Source of the DNA: an uncultured cyanobacterium
GTDB taxonomy: Bacteria > Cyanobacteriota > Cyanobacteriia > Gloeomargaritales > Gloeomargaritaceae
Direction: 5' to 3'
Assembly (NCBI GenBank): GCA_937936705.1
Contig: CALHCP010000160.1
Location: 1 to 35,088 of the forward strand
DNA length: 35,088 bases
Shown in pieces: positions 16,400 to 23,833 of this stretch (its first letter is position 1; each line of letters starts with the position of its first letter). Below the pieces are notes generated by a model that did not search any database, had not been told where the DNA came from, and was given only the letters and a program-made list of their open reading frames with translations. A program made the position numbers and the translations under genes.

Positions 16400-17065
16400 A
16401 TGCGTTTTGATGTGGTCACGTTATTCCCGGAGTTTTTCACCAGTCCTTTGGCGCAGGGGTTGATCGGTAAAGCCTTGGCCAAACAAATTGCCACGGTGGT
16501 TTATACCAATCCGCGGGATTTTACCACCGACAAACATCAACGGGTGGATGACGAACCCTACGGTGGGGGGGTGGGGATGGTGCTCAAGCCGGAACCCATT
16601 TTTGCCGCGGTGGAATCTTTGCCCCAGTGGCCACCGCGGGAAATTATTTTACTCACCCCCCAGGGGGAACGCTTAAGCCAATCCCATTTCCGGCAATGGG
16701 CAACCTATCAACAACTGGTGTTGATCTGTGGGGCTTATGAGGGTTTTGATGAGCGGATTCGTTATTTGGCCGACCGAGAAATTTCCCTGGGCGATTTTGT
16801 CTTGACCGGTGGCGAGATTCCGGCTTTGACGATTATCAACGGGGTGATGCGATTGCTCCCCGGAACGGTGGGTAAACCGGCCTCTTTAGTCTGCGAAAGT
16901 TTTAGTGAATCTTTATTGGAATATCCCCAGTACACCCGTCCGCCGGAATTCCGGGGTTGGCAGGTGCCGGAGATTTTGCGTTCCGGCAATCACCAGGCGA
17001 TTGCCGCGTGGCGGGTGGCGCAGCAAAAACAACGCACCCAAAGCCGTCGCCCGGATTTAGGGTGA
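16400..17065 (+). CDS. trmD: tRNA (guanine-N1-)-methyltransferase TrmD
   Basis: It methylates G37 next to the anticodon of tRNAs reading CNN codons, preventing frameshifts, with SAM as donor. The 221-residue protein begins MRFDVVTLFPEFF, the typical start, and has DEPYGGGVGMVLKP at 51-64, CGAYEGFDERI at 110-120 and the knotted SAM-binding segment GDFVLTGGE at 131-139. The open frame extends upstream, but MRFDVV is clearly the start. It follows the photolyase-like half by 14 bp. Its 3' end overlaps the converging TIGR02450-like gene by 9 bp. Confidence 0.96.
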   Translation: MRFDVVTLFPEFFTSPLAQGLIGKALAKQIATVVYTNPRDFTTDKHQRVDDEPYGGGVGMVLKPEPIFAAVESLPQWPPREIILLTPQGERLSQSHFRQWATYQQLVLICGAYEGFDERIRYLADREISLGDFVLTGGEIPALTIINGVMRLLPGTVGKPASLVCESFSESLLEYPQYTRPPEFRGWQVPEILRSGNHQAIAAWRVAQQKQRTQSRRPDLG

Positions 17066-17281
17066 ATGCCGGGGCTGCCAACCCGGTTGCCAGAGGTCGC
17101 GGTCGGCCAGTTGCTGGGCATTCAGCCAGAAGCGTACCTTGGGGTCGCACACCGCCACCAATTCGACAAAGATGAATGGGGCTTGGCGTTTCACGTTTTT
17201 GACCTGAAAGTGCCGCCAACCCCAGGTGGTTTGCCGGGCGGTCCACTGCGAACCCAAACGGGGATTTAAGCGGCGGGGCAT
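17057..17281 (-). CDS. Small Trp-rich protein, TIGR02450-like
   Basis: A 74-residue protein with seven tryptophans. The sequence RLNPRLGSQWTARQTTWGWR, then VFVELVAVCDP-like FVELVAVCDPKVRFW and DRDLWQPGW agrees with the cyanobacterial family I recall as TIGR02450 (conserved Trp-rich hypothetical). Function unknown. The start overlaps the end of the DRTGG-protein gene by 16 bp and the 3' end overlaps trmD by 9 bp, so it is tightly packed between two genes. Confidence 0.85.
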   Translation of the reverse strand: MPRRLNPRLGSQWTARQTTWGWRHFQVKNVKRQAPFIFVELVAVCDPKVRFWLNAQQLADRDLWQPGWQPRHSP

Positions 17282-18336
17282 GGGTGACCCCAGTGGCGCA
17301 GTAACCGTTCCATATCCAGGTATTGCGCCATCATCTGCTGGACGTACTGGATTTTCACCGGCTCTTGCAGGCGGACTTGCTCAAAGGTGCGTTCAATGGT
17401 CTCGACCGCCGTCAGGGTGTCCATTTCCACCATGAGAATGGGAATTTCCATTTCCTCGGCGCGGTGCAAAACCATGGGTTCGGGCGTGTTGGGACCGGTC
17501 AAGACCAGACATTGGGTCGAGGCTTCCAGGGCGGCCAGTTGAATATCGGTGCGACCGCTGCCGGTGATCACCACCATATTCACCCCCTGGCGGAAGTAGT
17601 CCAAGGCGGCATTGACGCTCATGGCGCCGATGGAAAGATGCTCCACCAGTAAATCCATGCGTTCGGGACAACAAACGACCCGTGCCTGCAAATGCTGGGC
17701 CAATTCTCCCACCCGGACACTGCGGAGTAAACGACTGCGGGGGAAAACCCCGAAGACAGGAATGCCCCTTTGCTCCAACATGGGGACAAGAATTTCCTGG
17801 ACGGGTTGGTCGGGGGGCACGGCATTTAACAAGACGCCAAGCAGGCGTTCGCCCAAATGCGCCTGCGCCATCAGCAATTCATCCAAGAGCAGCAGGGACT
17901 GGAACCGCACCACCAGCACAATGCCGGCATCCAAACTGGCGGCTATCTGCGCCAACCCCAGACCGAATAAATGCCCTTCGTGGAGATTGGCGGGGGCCTC
18001 CAGGAGGATGAGTTCCGGTTCGGTGAGGCTTTGGTAGCGAGCCAGGGCACCGGTCAGGGGGGTGGCCTGGGGGAGCAAATCCGGCTGTTTGAGCCAATCT
18101 TCCCAAAAAACCAGGGTGGGGGCGAGGCATTCCGGCGGTAGATTCAAGACCTGGGCGGCCAAATGGGCATCCGCATCCAGGGGCACCGGGTCGGTGGTGA
18201 TGCGGCTGGTGCCAACGGGTTTGCCGTAACCGATGCGGAATTGTCGGGCTTGGAGCTGTTGGGCAATGCCCAGGGTGGCGGTGGACTTGCCACTGTAGGC
18301 TTGGGTGGAACCCACCAACAAAAAACGACTGGTCAC
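17266..18336 (-). CDS. BioD-like P-loop/DRTGG-domain protein
   Basis: A 356-residue protein. The N-terminal half is a dethiobiotin-synthetase-like P-loop ATPase domain with GSTQAYSGKST at 9-19, YGKPVG and LLEAPANLHEG. The C-terminal half is a DRTGG-like domain, including MSVNAALDYF and VVITGSGRTDIQLAALE. This is the regulatory N-terminal architecture of long phosphotransacetylases (COG0857), but the acetyl-transferring Pta domain is missing. It is common in cyanobacteria with no assigned role; nucleotide sensing is an inference. Its start abuts the end of the MBL-fold gene at 18336. Confidence 0.85.
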   Translation of the reverse strand: MTSRFLLVGSTQAYSGKSTATLGIAQQLQARQFRIGYGKPVGTSRITTDPVPLDADAHLAAQVLNLPPECLAPTLVFWEDWLKQPDLLPQATPLTGALARYQSLTEPELILLEAPANLHEGHLFGLGLAQIAASLDAGIVLVVRFQSLLLLDELLMAQAHLGERLLGVLLNAVPPDQPVQEILVPMLEQRGIPVFGVFPRSRLLRSVRVGELAQHLQARVVCCPERMDLLVEHLSIGAMSVNAALDYFRQGVNMVVITGSGRTDIQLAALEASTQCLVLTGPNTPEPMVLHRAEEMEIPILMVEMDTLTAVETIERTFEQVRLQEPVKIQYVQQMMAQYLDMERLLRHWGHPCPAA

Positions 18337-19013
18337 TACCTCACCTGCGGGACGCTTGGAGAAATTCGCCCCATGATTTCATCATACCAGTCTGTCCCTG
18401 GCCTGTGCTCTAGGTAACCCCGTCCCCGCAAAAAGCCGGTATGGGCGCCGGGGCAAAAGTAGCGCAGGGGGCGGTCGCCCAGCCAATTTTTTAAGCGATA
18501 CAAACTCCGTTGTTGCCGCGGCCAGTGGAAGGTTTGGCGGGTGGGCAGTAGGCTGAGTTGCCCTTGGGGGTTGGGGAGCAAATGCCGCCCGGTAAATAAT
18601 ACGCCCCCCAGCCGTTCTAAGTAGATACAACTGCTGCCCGGACTATAGCCCGGTGTCCAGACCAGGGTGACGCCGGGGGTGACCGAGCCTGTTTCGGCAA
18701 AGGGATGAACCGCTACGTCGGGGTACAGGTAGGCTTCCTGTTGCTGGGTGACGACCGGGCAGGCCAATGTCTTTTGCCATTGGGGGAGGCGGTCGCCGTT
18801 GTCCCGGTGGGTGAGCAGGAGATGCGTGACTCCCCCTTGCGCTTGACACCAAGACTGCCAGGCGGGGTCGGGACAATCGATCAGGAGATTACCCGTCAGG
18901 CCGAGTCGCTCTCCTAAAATGAAATAACTGGTTCCGCCCAGGGTGTACCGGTTGGGGGGAAAGGCCAATATCCCGTCGAGGATGATTTGGGGAGCCGAAT
19001 GCGACGATGACAT
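18336..19013 (-). CDS. Metallo-beta-lactamase-fold protein with a degenerate metal site
   Basis: A 225-residue protein with the MBL scaffold: NLLIDCPDPAW, THLLLTHRDNGDRLP, WTPGYSPGSSCIYLE, GGVLFTGRHLL and FCPGAHTGFLRGRG. The canonical HxHxDH reads H-R-D-N-G-D, the PGHTPGS histidine is Tyr, and the aspartate of LFTGD is Arg. Most zinc or iron ligands are therefore gone, and hydrolase activity is doubtful. Its start codon overlaps that of the divergent site-2-protease-like gene, and it is followed directly by the DRTGG-protein gene. A binding or sensory role is possible but not shown. Confidence 0.82.
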   Translation of the reverse strand: MSSSHSAPQIILDGILAFPPNRYTLGGTSYFILGERLGLTGNLLIDCPDPAWQSWCQAQGGVTHLLLTHRDNGDRLPQWQKTLACPVVTQQQEAYLYPDVAVHPFAETGSVTPGVTLVWTPGYSPGSSCIYLERLGGVLFTGRHLLPNPQGQLSLLPTRQTFHWPRQQRSLYRLKNWLGDRPLRYFCPGAHTGFLRGRGYLEHRPGTDWYDEIMGRISPSVPQVR

Positions 19014-20323
19014 GGGTAGCCTTGGGATGTTTGGCGGTAACGACGTTTCTTCTAGTGTGGCATCACATTCGCCCGGTCAGCCGCACGCCCTGGTGGTTGT
19101 TGTGGTTGGTGCTGATGTTGCCGGGGTTGGTGGTGGGGTTGTGGGTGTGGTTGCACGGGGAACAACAGACCCTGCCGGCTTGGCTGGCGGTGGTGCCCTT
19201 TCTGTTGAGCGGTGCGTTTTATCTCCTATTGTTGGGGCAAGGGGGGAGCTTGCCTCAGCCACCGTTGCCCCCGCCGCTGACGCCGGCGGAAGTGGCGCAT
19301 CTGCGTCGCTGTTTCCCCTGGGAACTGTACCCGCTGCAGCGGATTGACCAGCGCCAGGGGGTGGTGCTGTGTTATGGACGGCTGCGGGGCAATGCGGCCA
19401 CCGCTTATCAAGTCGTGGGTGCCCAGATCCAAGCGCTCCTGGGGCAACGGTTTTGGCTGATTTTGGAACGCAATCGGGAGCAACAGCCCCTGTTTGCCCT
19501 GGTGCCCCGCCGCCGGCGACCGCCGCGGGCTGCGGGTGGGTTGATGGCGCTGGTATGCCTGGGGTTGGGTGTGCTGGCGACGGTGCCCCTCACGGCTCCC
19601 CATCTGGGCATTACCGCACCCTTGGGCTGGGGCTATGGGGTGGGCGTGTTGGGGATTTTAGCCGCCCGGGAGGTCGGGCAGGTTTGGGGACTGCGGGGTT
19701 ATGGGGTCAAGGGGGGGTGGCCTTGGGTGTTGCCGTTACCGATTTGGCCGGGGGTGTTGGCAACCTACCGGGAACTGGACGAACCGTTACCCCATCGGCG
19801 GGCGGTACTGGACCGCACGTTGCTGGGGCTGGGGCTGGCGTTGGCTGTCACCTTGCTGCTTTTGCTGTGGGGGTTGGCGCATTCGCACCTAGCCGTCGGG
19901 GGATTTTCTCCCCGGCATTCCTGGCTGCTCTGGGGGCTGAGTCGCTGGGTGTGGGGGGCGCAATTGACCGCGGACATGGGTTTACACCTGCATCCCTTGG
20001 CCTGGGCGGGGGTGGCGGGGCTGGGGTTGCTGGCGGTGCAGTTGACCCCGGTGGGCAGCCTCGACGGGGGACGGATTCTGCAGGCGCTGGTGGGGCGGCG
20101 AACCGCCGGGCAATGGGGTTGGCTGGTGAAGGGGCTGATTTGGCTCTTGGGCTGGCAACTCCAACCCTGGTTGCGGGGCTGGGGGGTCTTGCTGCTGCTG
20201 GTGCCTAATTCCCCGCCCCTGGTCTTGAATGATGTCACCGAGTTGAACCCCTGGCGGGACGCCTTGGGACTGTTGGCGTTGGCCTTCTTTGTGGCGATTA
20301 TCCTGCCGCTACCGGGGGGTTGA
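19007..20323 (+). CDS. Site-2 protease (M50, EGY-like) homologue lacking the HExxH histidines
   Basis: A 438-residue membrane protein with two N-terminal helices, a soluble domain (about 85-165, like the cyanobacterial/plastid EGY N-domain) and about six more helices. The position of the zinc motif HExxH reads AAREVGQ at 219-225: Glu222 is retained, but the two histidines are Arg221 and Gln225. The second M50 motif is preserved as LTPVGSLDGGR, with Asp353. The surrounding pattern (ILAAREVGQVWGLRGYGVK against the usual HELGH..A..YGV) leaves little doubt about the family. It is likely a pseudoprotease, as described for plant EGY3. The start codon overlaps that of the divergent MBL-fold gene, and the 3' end overlaps the converging dehydrogenase by 26 bp. 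Confidence 0.88.
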   Translation: MTWVALGCLAVTTFLLVWHHIRPVSRTPWWLLWLVLMLPGLVVGLWVWLHGEQQTLPAWLAVVPFLLSGAFYLLLLGQGGSLPQPPLPPPLTPAEVAHLRRCFPWELYPLQRIDQRQGVVLCYGRLRGNAATAYQVVGAQIQALLGQRFWLILERNREQQPLFALVPRRRRPPRAAGGLMALVCLGLGVLATVPLTAPHLGITAPLGWGYGVGVLGILAAREVGQVWGLRGYGVKGGWPWVLPLPIWPGVLATYRELDEPLPHRRAVLDRTLLGLGLALAVTLLLLLWGLAHSHLAVGGFSPRHSWLLWGLSRWVWGAQLTADMGLHLHPLAWAGVAGLGLLAVQLTPVGSLDGGRILQALVGRRTAGQWGWLVKGLIWLLGWQLQPWLRGWGVLLLLVPNSPPLVLNDVTELNPWRDALGLLALAFFVAIILPLPGG

Positions 20324-21401
20324 CCCAGGGTTGGGTGGTGGTCTGCATCGCCTGGATGAGCTGGGTCGGGCTGACGGCAAACGGTAGGCGGTGCAGGTCA
20401 CTGCCCGGTTGGCCGATCACCTGGGCTAAAGCCAGCAATTCTGACTCGCCTAAATCCCCCAACCCCAACTCCGCCAGGGTGCAGGGCAGATGAATTGACC
20501 GATACAGGCTGAGCAATTGCGCCCGGGCGACCCCTGCCAAGGGCGCGCCCTGCATTTCTTCCAGGCGCAACTGTACCAAAATCCCAAAGGCCACCTTTTC
20601 GCCGTGATACCAAGCGTGGGTCTGCGGCCAATGGGTCAAACCGTTGTGTACCGCATGGGCGGCGACGGTGCGGCATTGTGCCCCGCCCAGACCCCCGATC
20701 AACCCGGCCATCAGGACCGTGGCATCCACCACCTGTTGCCAGGTTTCACTCCCCGGTTGGGTCAAAGCCGGGATGGCTTTTTGCAGCAAAATATCCCGCA
20801 AAACCCGCGCTTGTTGCACCGCCATCACCACACAGGTATCCGTCGCTTGAGCAGTGCTGACGGCGGCTTCGTACCACTTGGCCAAGGCATCCCCGATCCC
20901 CGCTGCCAAGGTGCGGGCAGGGGCGGTTTGGATCAAGTCATAATCCAAAAGCAGCCAGGCGGGGCAACGGCGCAGCGGGACATCGTACTGAAAGGCTCCG
21001 GCCGGGGAGTAGATGTTACTCAGGGCAGTCCAGGCGGCACAGGTGGCCGCCGTGGTGGGGATGGTGACCACGGGAATATCGTGGTCGTGAGCGGCCAGCT
21101 TACCCGCATCCAGCGCTTTGCCCCCGCCGCAGGCGAGAACCCCCTGAATGCCCGCGTCGGCAATGATACGGGCTAACTGCTGGCGGACGGCAACCGTGCA
21201 TTCCTTGAGCGTCAACACCTGCACGGGGGGCATGCCGGCACCGGCAAGCTGCGGTAAAACCAAAGCCACCGCAGTCGCGCCGCCCACCAGCAACCAGCGT
21301 TGCGCCAGAGCCGCCAACCGTTCCCGCTGGTGGGGGATGAGCCTGCGCCCGCGGAGTACCGCTTGGGGCGCTATCACCAAATCAGACATATTTTCAGACA
21401 T
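20298..21401 (-). CDS. Iron-containing alcohol dehydrogenase, GldA-like
   Basis: A 367-residue NAD-dependent dehydrogenase of the glycerol dehydrogenase/dehydroquinate-synthase-like superfamily. It has the dinucleotide motif GGGKALDAGK near residue 95, IPTTAATCAAWT, and metal-site residues in GIGDALAKWYEA (Asp), AAHAVHNGLT (His) and YHGEKVAFG (His). All expected ligands are present. The glycerol or other polyol substrate cannot be read from sequence. Two in-frame ATGs (21401, 21389) are possible starts, neither with a strong ribosome-binding site. Upstream is a short AT-rich gap below ycf51. Confidence 0.88.
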   Translation of the reverse strand: MSENMSDLVIAPQAVLRGRRLIPHQRERLAALAQRWLLVGGATAVALVLPQLAGAGMPPVQVLTLKECTVAVRQQLARIIADAGIQGVLACGGGKALDAGKLAAHDHDIPVVTIPTTAATCAAWTALSNIYSPAGAFQYDVPLRRCPAWLLLDYDLIQTAPARTLAAGIGDALAKWYEAAVSTAQATDTCVVMAVQQARVLRDILLQKAIPALTQPGSETWQQVVDATVLMAGLIGGLGGAQCRTVAAHAVHNGLTHWPQTHAWYHGEKVAFGILVQLRLEEMQGAPLAGVARAQLLSLYRSIHLPCTLAELGLGDLGESELLALAQVIGQPGSDLHRLPFAVSPTQLIQAMQTTTQPWVNPPVAAG

Positions 21402-21449
21402 ATTTATATTTTTTATTGACTATTGAGTTGCTATTTGCTGGGTTGCACT

Positions 21450-22007
21450 TCATTCCGAACCGGCTAACCGCCCCTGCACGCGGGCAAGGGCTTGGGTATC
21501 TAATTCTACCACCATCGCCGGGTCTTGCCGTTGCCGCAAGGAACGGCGCACCTGCCCCAGATAAACCGGTTCCGTCACCCCCGGTTCGGGATGCAACAAA
21601 GTGCGGGCGCGGACGGTCAACACCGGCTCCCCCGGCGCCAAGCGACCGTAAGAAAATAAATCATTCGCCGCCTGTTGCAGGGTGGCGGTCAATTCCGTAG
21701 GGGTCAAATCCGCCGCCACCGCAATCACCGCCTGGGTACCGCCGCCGTCATAAACGGTGGTATAACGGCCGGCATTCGGCAAAACCGTGCGGGTCACGGG
21801 AGTCAACCCCAAGGCAAATAACCCCCCCGTCAGCACCCCCATAAACCCGGTGATCCCCACCAAGCGAAAGCGAATGCCCCAGCGCCAGCCAAACCCCACC
21901 AGAGTGAGCAAGGCACTGAATAAAGTCAATCCCCCCATGACCTGAGCCGCTTGGGCAAACTCGCCCAGGGTGGGAATCGCTAACACCAACAGGCCACCCA
22001 TGTTCAC
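21450..22007 (-). CDS. ycf51: Ycf51 family protein
   Basis: A 185-residue protein with three N-terminal hydrophobic segments (to about residue 75) and a soluble C-terminal domain. The stretches GVLTGGLFALGLTPVTRTV, PTELTATLQQAANDLFSYGR and TLLHPEPGVTEPVYLGQV agree with the Ycf51 family conserved in cyanobacteria and some plastids, as I remember it. No function is established. The GTG start overlaps the stop of the response-regulator gene in GTGA; an ATG follows two codons later. Translational coupling with the regulators is likely. Confidence 0.85.
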   Translation of the reverse strand: MNMGGLLVLAIPTLGEFAQAAQVMGGLTLFSALLTLVGFGWRWGIRFRLVGITGFMGVLTGGLFALGLTPVTRTVLPNAGRYTTVYDGGGTQAVIAVAADLTPTELTATLQQAANDLFSYGRLAPGEPVLTVRARTLLHPEPGVTEPVYLGQVRRSLRQRQDPAMVVELDTQALARVQGRLAGSE

Positions 22008-22384
22008 CGGACGTATTGTTGTACCACGGTCAGCAGTTCCTTGGGGGCAAAGGGCTTAGTAATGTAGGCATTGCCCCCCTGGCGCATCGCCCAAAAGCGG
22101 TCAAATTCTTGGTTTTTAGACGTGCAAAACACGATGGGAAGCTGATTCAACTCCGGGCGAGAGCGAATCATTCGGCACAGGTCTAAACCGCTTTGCCCCG
22201 ACATGACAATATCCAGGATCACCAGCGCCGGGGTGTGCTCATGCAACCAAGCCCAAGCCGGTTCCACCCCGGCAAAGACCACCACATCAAACCCCGCTTG
22301 GGAGAGCAAACCCGCAATTAACTGTTGTTCGGCTCGGCCATCTTCCACCAAGAGAATCGTCTTGGTAGCGGTCATCTGCACCAT
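22004..22384 (-). CDS. CheY-like response regulator, PilH type
   Basis: A single receiver domain of 126 residues. It has the acidic pair in LLVEDG, the phospho-acceptor Asp in LVILDIVMSGQSGLDLCRMI, a Ser/Thr switch in FCTSKN and the Lys in YITKPFAPKEL. The short stand-alone form placed right after a PatA-type regulator matches PilH in cyanobacterial pil/tax clusters that control type IV pilus motility and phototaxis. The CheW, MCP and CheA partners are not in the window, and ycf51 follows instead. The role is inferred from gene order. Confidence 0.85.
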   Translation of the reverse strand: MVQMTATKTILLVEDGRAEQQLIAGLLSQAGFDVVVFAGVEPAWAWLHEHTPALVILDIVMSGQSGLDLCRMIRSRPELNQLPIVFCTSKNQEFDRFWAMRQGGNAYITKPFAPKELLTVVQQYVR

Positions 22385-22410
22385 GTTGTTACTAACTCAG
22401 GGATTTCCAT

Positions 22411-23571
22411 CTACGAGCTTATACCATCTGCCGAGGGAGCGGAGAGCAACTTCTGCACCGCCTGGGTCAACTGTTGTGGGGCAAAGGGCTTGGTGAGATA
22501 AGAATTGGCTCCCACCAACTGCGCCCGCAGCCGGTCGATCAGCCCATCCCGCCCGGTCAGCATCACAATCGGCACATCTTTCAACTGGCGGGACTGGCGC
22601 AACATCCGACACAACTCATAGCCGTCAATATCGGGCATATTAATATCCATCAGAATCACCTGCGGTCGCCGCCGTACCAGAGTCGTCAACGCCCGCGCCG
22701 GCTCGGTAATCGCCAGAATATCATAGCCCTCCAACTCCAGGGTCATCTGCACCTGCCGCTGCACCGCTTTGCTGTCATCAATACAGGCAATGACCGGTTT
22801 CGGTTGCGGGGGGGGCGCAGGGTCAACGGCGACCCTGGCCTGTTGGAACGGTAGGCTCGCCAAAGTTCCCGCCCCCACCAAACCCCGCATCCGGGTAGCC
22901 AGTTCCAAAGGCGAAACCTGCACCATACTCGAACATTCATAAATACACCGTTTCCGCCCCAGCATTTGAATCCAAGCCGCCAGGGTTTGCCGTTGCCAAA
23001 ACTGCCGGTACTCCGGGGTATCCTGAATCTGCTCCCAGAAATCACAAAACGCTCCCACCCGTCCCATGTCCAAATACAGGCGACTCAAAGGGGACAAGCC
23101 CTGCCCCCGCAACAACTGCCAACCGTAAACCTGTTGCCGCACCGTCGTTAATAAATCCGGCCAGGGCGGAGTAATCAAAATCGGATCCGGTTGCACATTG
23201 CGCTGAAAATCAATCGGCGCCTTGGGAATGGCGACCGCCTGGATCAGGGCTTCCTGGCTCAAACAGGTCACCAACTGACGCAACTGCGCCAACGGTAAAG
23301 ACTGCCGCTGCCACCACTCCCGCAACCAAGCCGGTTCCGACTCTATTTCCGCCAAAGACGGCCACTCCAGACCCGGCTGCAGCCGGGATAAAACATTCGC
23401 CAACCGTTCCCGCTGCCCGGCAATACTGGTAGCGTAATACAGCCGTTGACCGCCGACATACAGACACCAGCCCGCCCCCTCTACCTTGGGGTCATGGACG
23501 GTGAGACAACCGGTTAAATCGCGGGCGGCCAGTTCTCGGAGAGCCTTGTAGGGAGAGGCGACCGTCTTCAT
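22411..23571 (-). CDS. PatA/PilG-type response regulator
   Basis: A 386-residue regulator. The N-terminal 250 residues resemble the PatA N-terminal domain (ALRELAARDLTGCLTV, then LYYATSIAGQRERLANVL). The C-terminal receiver domain has IDDSK, the phospho-acceptor Asp in VILMDINMPDIDGYELC, the switch in VMLTGRDG and the Lys in YLTKPFAPQQL. This architecture matches PilG/PixG/TaxP1 of cyanobacterial chemotaxis-like systems. It sits 26 bp upstream of the PilH-like gene, forming an operon. I chose ATG 23571; a GTG precedes it by one codon. An 11-bp tandem duplication covers the start region. Confidence 0.85.
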   Translation of the reverse strand: MKTVASPYKALRELAARDLTGCLTVHDPKVEGAGWCLYVGGQRLYYATSIAGQRERLANVLSRLQPGLEWPSLAEIESEPAWLREWWQRQSLPLAQLRQLVTCLSQEALIQAVAIPKAPIDFQRNVQPDPILITPPWPDLLTTVRQQVYGWQLLRGQGLSPLSRLYLDMGRVGAFCDFWEQIQDTPEYRQFWQRQTLAAWIQMLGRKRCIYECSSMVQVSPLELATRMRGLVGAGTLASLPFQQARVAVDPAPPPQPKPVIACIDDSKAVQRQVQMTLELEGYDILAITEPARALTTLVRRRPQVILMDINMPDIDGYELCRMLRQSRQLKDVPIVMLTGRDGLIDRLRAQLVGANSYLTKPFAPQQLTQAVQKLLSAPSADGISS

Positions 23572-23591
23572 CACTACCAGATCACTACCAG
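23570..23591. repeat. 11-bp tandem duplication over the PatA-type gene start
   Basis: ATCACTACCAG occurs twice without a gap. On the minus strand the second unit runs directly into the ATG of the regulator gene, so the ribosome-binding region is duplicated. Confidence 0.7.
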
Positions 23592-23613
23592 TTCAGTTTG
23601 GTTTAATGTTAAT

Positions 23614-23744
23614 GGGAACCTCCATGAATTGGGGCTGGGCAGTCGCCGGGACGCCGCCCCCGTCTCGGGTTCTCCGTAATCTCTAGATGCTCACGGGAAG
23701 ATGTTCGGTTGGGTTGCATCCGGTTTGTATAAATAATGTGTCCT
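23614..23744. repeat. Hairpin repeat/MITE-like element (R4)
   Basis: A 131-bp copy. It starts GGGAACCTCC, matching the reverse complement of the right end of R7, carries CAGTCGCCGGGACGCCG and CTCGGGTTCTCCGT, and ends in AATAATGTGTCC, a decayed form of AATAGAGGTGCCC. Bases 23668-23712 match R3 at 42 of 45 positions. It fills half of the gap upstream of the PatA-type gene. Confidence 0.65.
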
Positions 23745-23762
23745 AAATCATGCTCATAGAAT

Positions 23763-23784
23763 CTTGACGCATCACTTGACGCAT
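23763..23784. promoter_or_regulatory. Direct repeat, possible regulator-binding site
   Basis: CTTGACGCAT occurs twice with a 12-bp period, about 190-210 bp upstream of the PatA-type regulator start. Head-to-tail decamers with about one helical turn spacing are typical of dimeric response-regulator sites. No regulator is identified, and a local duplication is equally possible. Confidence 0.35.
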
Positions 23785-23833
23785 TAATGTAGCCTATGTA
23801 ACCAAGTTTGCCGGTGGGGAGCCATTCGGGAGG

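Noticed and set aside
17066-17269. Plus-strand frame just after trmD
   Set aside because: It is opposite the TIGR02450-like gene, which has a recognisable family pattern; this frame has none.
19369-20208. 279-codon plus-strand frame inside the site-2 protease homologue
   Set aside because: Very Gly-rich shadow of a GC-rich coding region; the M50 frame carries the conserved motifs.
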